From Frankiaceae bacterium (GTDB taxonomy: Bacteria > Actinomycetota > Actinomycetes > Mycobacteriales > SCTD01): a stretch of DNA of 5,720 nucleotides. Shown here one piece after another: positions 4,833-5,720 of the stretch. A model generated the notes under the pieces. It did no database searches and was not told the DNA's origin. It saw only the letters and a list, made by a program, of their open reading frames with translations. Position 1 is the first letter of the stretch. Each line of letters opens with the position of its first letter. A program made the position numbers and the translations under genes. Location of the stretch: assembly GCA_947479995.1 (NCBI GenBank), contig CANKBT010000215.1:1-5720 (forward strand), given 5' to 3'.

Positions 4833-5720
4833 GGCGCAGGTGGAGCAGGTGGCGGGCACGCGGCGGGCGCTGGCCCGCGCGCGCGACGGCAAGGCGCTCG
4901 ACGTCGACGAGGCCACCGTGCTGCTGCAGGCCCGCGGCGCCGACCTCGACGCGCTGTGCGCGGCGGCCGCGCGGGTGCGCGACCAGGGGCTCGCGGACGC
5001 CGGGCGGCCGGGCGTCGTCACGTACAGCCGCAAGGTCTTCATCCCGCTGACGCGGCTGTGCCGCGACCGCTGCCACTACTGCACCTTCGCCACCGTGCCG
5101 GGGCGGCTGCCCGCGCCGTACCTCTCGGTCGAGGAGGTGCTCGAGATCGCCCGGCAGGGGGCGGCGCTCGGGTGCAAGGAGGCGCTGTTCACCCTCGGCG
5201 ACCGGCCCGAGGACCGCTGGCCGCAGGCCCGCGCGTGGCTCGACGAGGCCGGCTACGACAGCACGCTGGCGTACGTGCGGGCGTGCGCGGTCGCGGTGCT
5301 GGAGCAGACCGGGCTGCTGCCGCACCTCAACCCCGGCGTCCTGACCTGGGCGGAGATCCAGCGGCTCAAGCCGGTCGCGCCGTCGATGGGGATGATGCTC
5401 GAGACGACCGCGGACGTGCCCGCGCACCGCGGCTCGCCGGACAAGGAGCCCGCGGTCCGGCTGCAGGTGCTCGAGGACGCCGGCCGGCACGCCGTGCCCT
5501 TCACGACCGGCCTGCTCGTCGGCATCGGCGAGACGGCGCGCGACCGGGCCGAGACGGTCTTCGCCATCCGGGCGTCGCACCGCCGGCACGGGCACGTGCA
5601 GGAGGTGATCGTCCAGAACTTCCGCGCCAAGGACGGCACCGCGATGCAGGGCGCGCCCGACGCCGACCTCGACGCCTTCGTCGCCGCGATCGCCGTCACC
5701 CGCCTGGTCGTCGGGCCGCG
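4831..5720 (+). CDS. fbiC: FO synthase FbiC (CofG/CofH fusion), N-terminal CofG part, cut by the right edge
   Basis: This radical-SAM enzyme makes 7,8-didemethyl-8-hydroxy-5-deazariboflavin (FO), the chromophore of F420, from tyrosine and a diaminouracil flavin precursor. About 296 codons are visible, covering most of the CofG half. From the GTG at 4831, VTYSRKVFIPLTRLCRDRC starts near residue 63 and leads into the [4Fe-4S] motif CxxxCxxC (Cys77, Cys81, Cys84). Next come GCKEALFTLGDRPE (114-127), a block with LPHLNPGV, PSMGMMLETT, GSPDKEPAVRLQVL, TTGLLVGIGET (225-235) and EVIVQNFRAKDGTAM. This order matches mycobacterial FbiC closely. The CofH half would lie beyond the window; the fusion is inferred from the family, as a stand-alone cofG remains possible. 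GTG codons at 4831, 4840 and 4849 are all possible starts. None has a well-placed Shine-Dalgarno sequence, and 4840 fits a leaderless start. The loop between MLETT and GSPDK is about six residues shorter than in the mycobacterial protein as I recall it. Confidence 0.95.
   Translation, partial: MAQVEQVAGTRRALARARDGKALDVDEATVLLQARGADLDALCAAAARVRDQGLADAGRPGVVTYSRKVFIPLTRLCRDRCHYCTFATVPGRLPAPYLSVEEVLEIARQGAALGCKEALFTLGDRPEDRWPQARAWLDEAGYDSTLAYVRACAVAVLEQTGLLPHLNPGVLTWAEIQRLKPVAPSMGMMLETTADVPAHRGSPDKEPAVRLQVLEDAGRHAVPFTTGLLVGIGETARDRAETVFAIRASHRRHGHVQEVIVQNFRAKDGTAMQGAPDADLDAFVAAIAVTRLVVGP

Noticed and set aside
4319..5050. Plus-strand open frame of 243 codons opposite the lipoprotein gene and running into fbiC
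   Set aside because: It is antisense to the lipoprotein and then out of frame with fbiC; the Ser/Pro/Arg-rich product shows no domain.
4780..5595. Extension of the lipoprotein frame upstream to make a 416-residue protein
   Set aside because: The extension is antisense to fbiC and would bury the signal peptide and lipobox inside the protein.

Overview
The window comes from a very GC-rich genome. Codon third positions are almost always G or C, GTG starts are common, and long spurious open frames run antisense to the real genes. It carries genes for the deazaflavin cofactor F420 in the form found in Actinomycetota: a FbiA-type transferase and an FbiC whose amino-terminal CofG half closely matches the mycobacterial pattern. 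The source is most likely an F420-producing actinobacterium; I cannot name the genus.

Layout from left to right. (1) Positions 1-584, minus strand: 5' part of cofD/fbiA, running off the left edge. (2) Positions 585-832: divergent intergenic region with a 9-bp direct repeat at 11-bp spacing, a hairpin/palindrome and a strong ribosome binding site. (3) Positions 833-4267, plus strand: a secreted 1144-residue subtilisin-type (S8) serine protease with a tripeptidyl-peptidase-II-like layout. It has a prodomain, an intact Asp/His/Ser triad, a long acidic insertion between Asp and His, beta-rich C-terminal domains and an odd Cys-containing Asp/Glu-Pro tail. (4) Positions 4283-4317: a strong GC hairpin between convergent genes, probably a bidirectional terminator. 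(5) Positions 4345-4779, minus strand: a small lipoprotein of unknown function. (6) Positions 4831-5720, plus strand: 5' part of fbiC, running off the right edge.

The outer genes serve one pathway. FbiC makes the deazaflavin chromophore FO from a tyrosine-derived radical and a flavin precursor. CofD/FbiA then attaches the phospho-lactyl or phospho-enolpyruvyl group to FO, before glutamate is added by CofE/FbiB, which is not in the window. The two middle genes encode exported proteins with no evident role in F420 synthesis. They read as an insertion of envelope or secreted functions between two F420 operons that point away from each other.

I see no mobile element, tRNA, rRNA or CRISPR array, and no convincing new multi-gene system. 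The most noteworthy points are the protease architecture and tail, the repeat elements in its upstream region, and the possible leaderless starts of both F420 genes.
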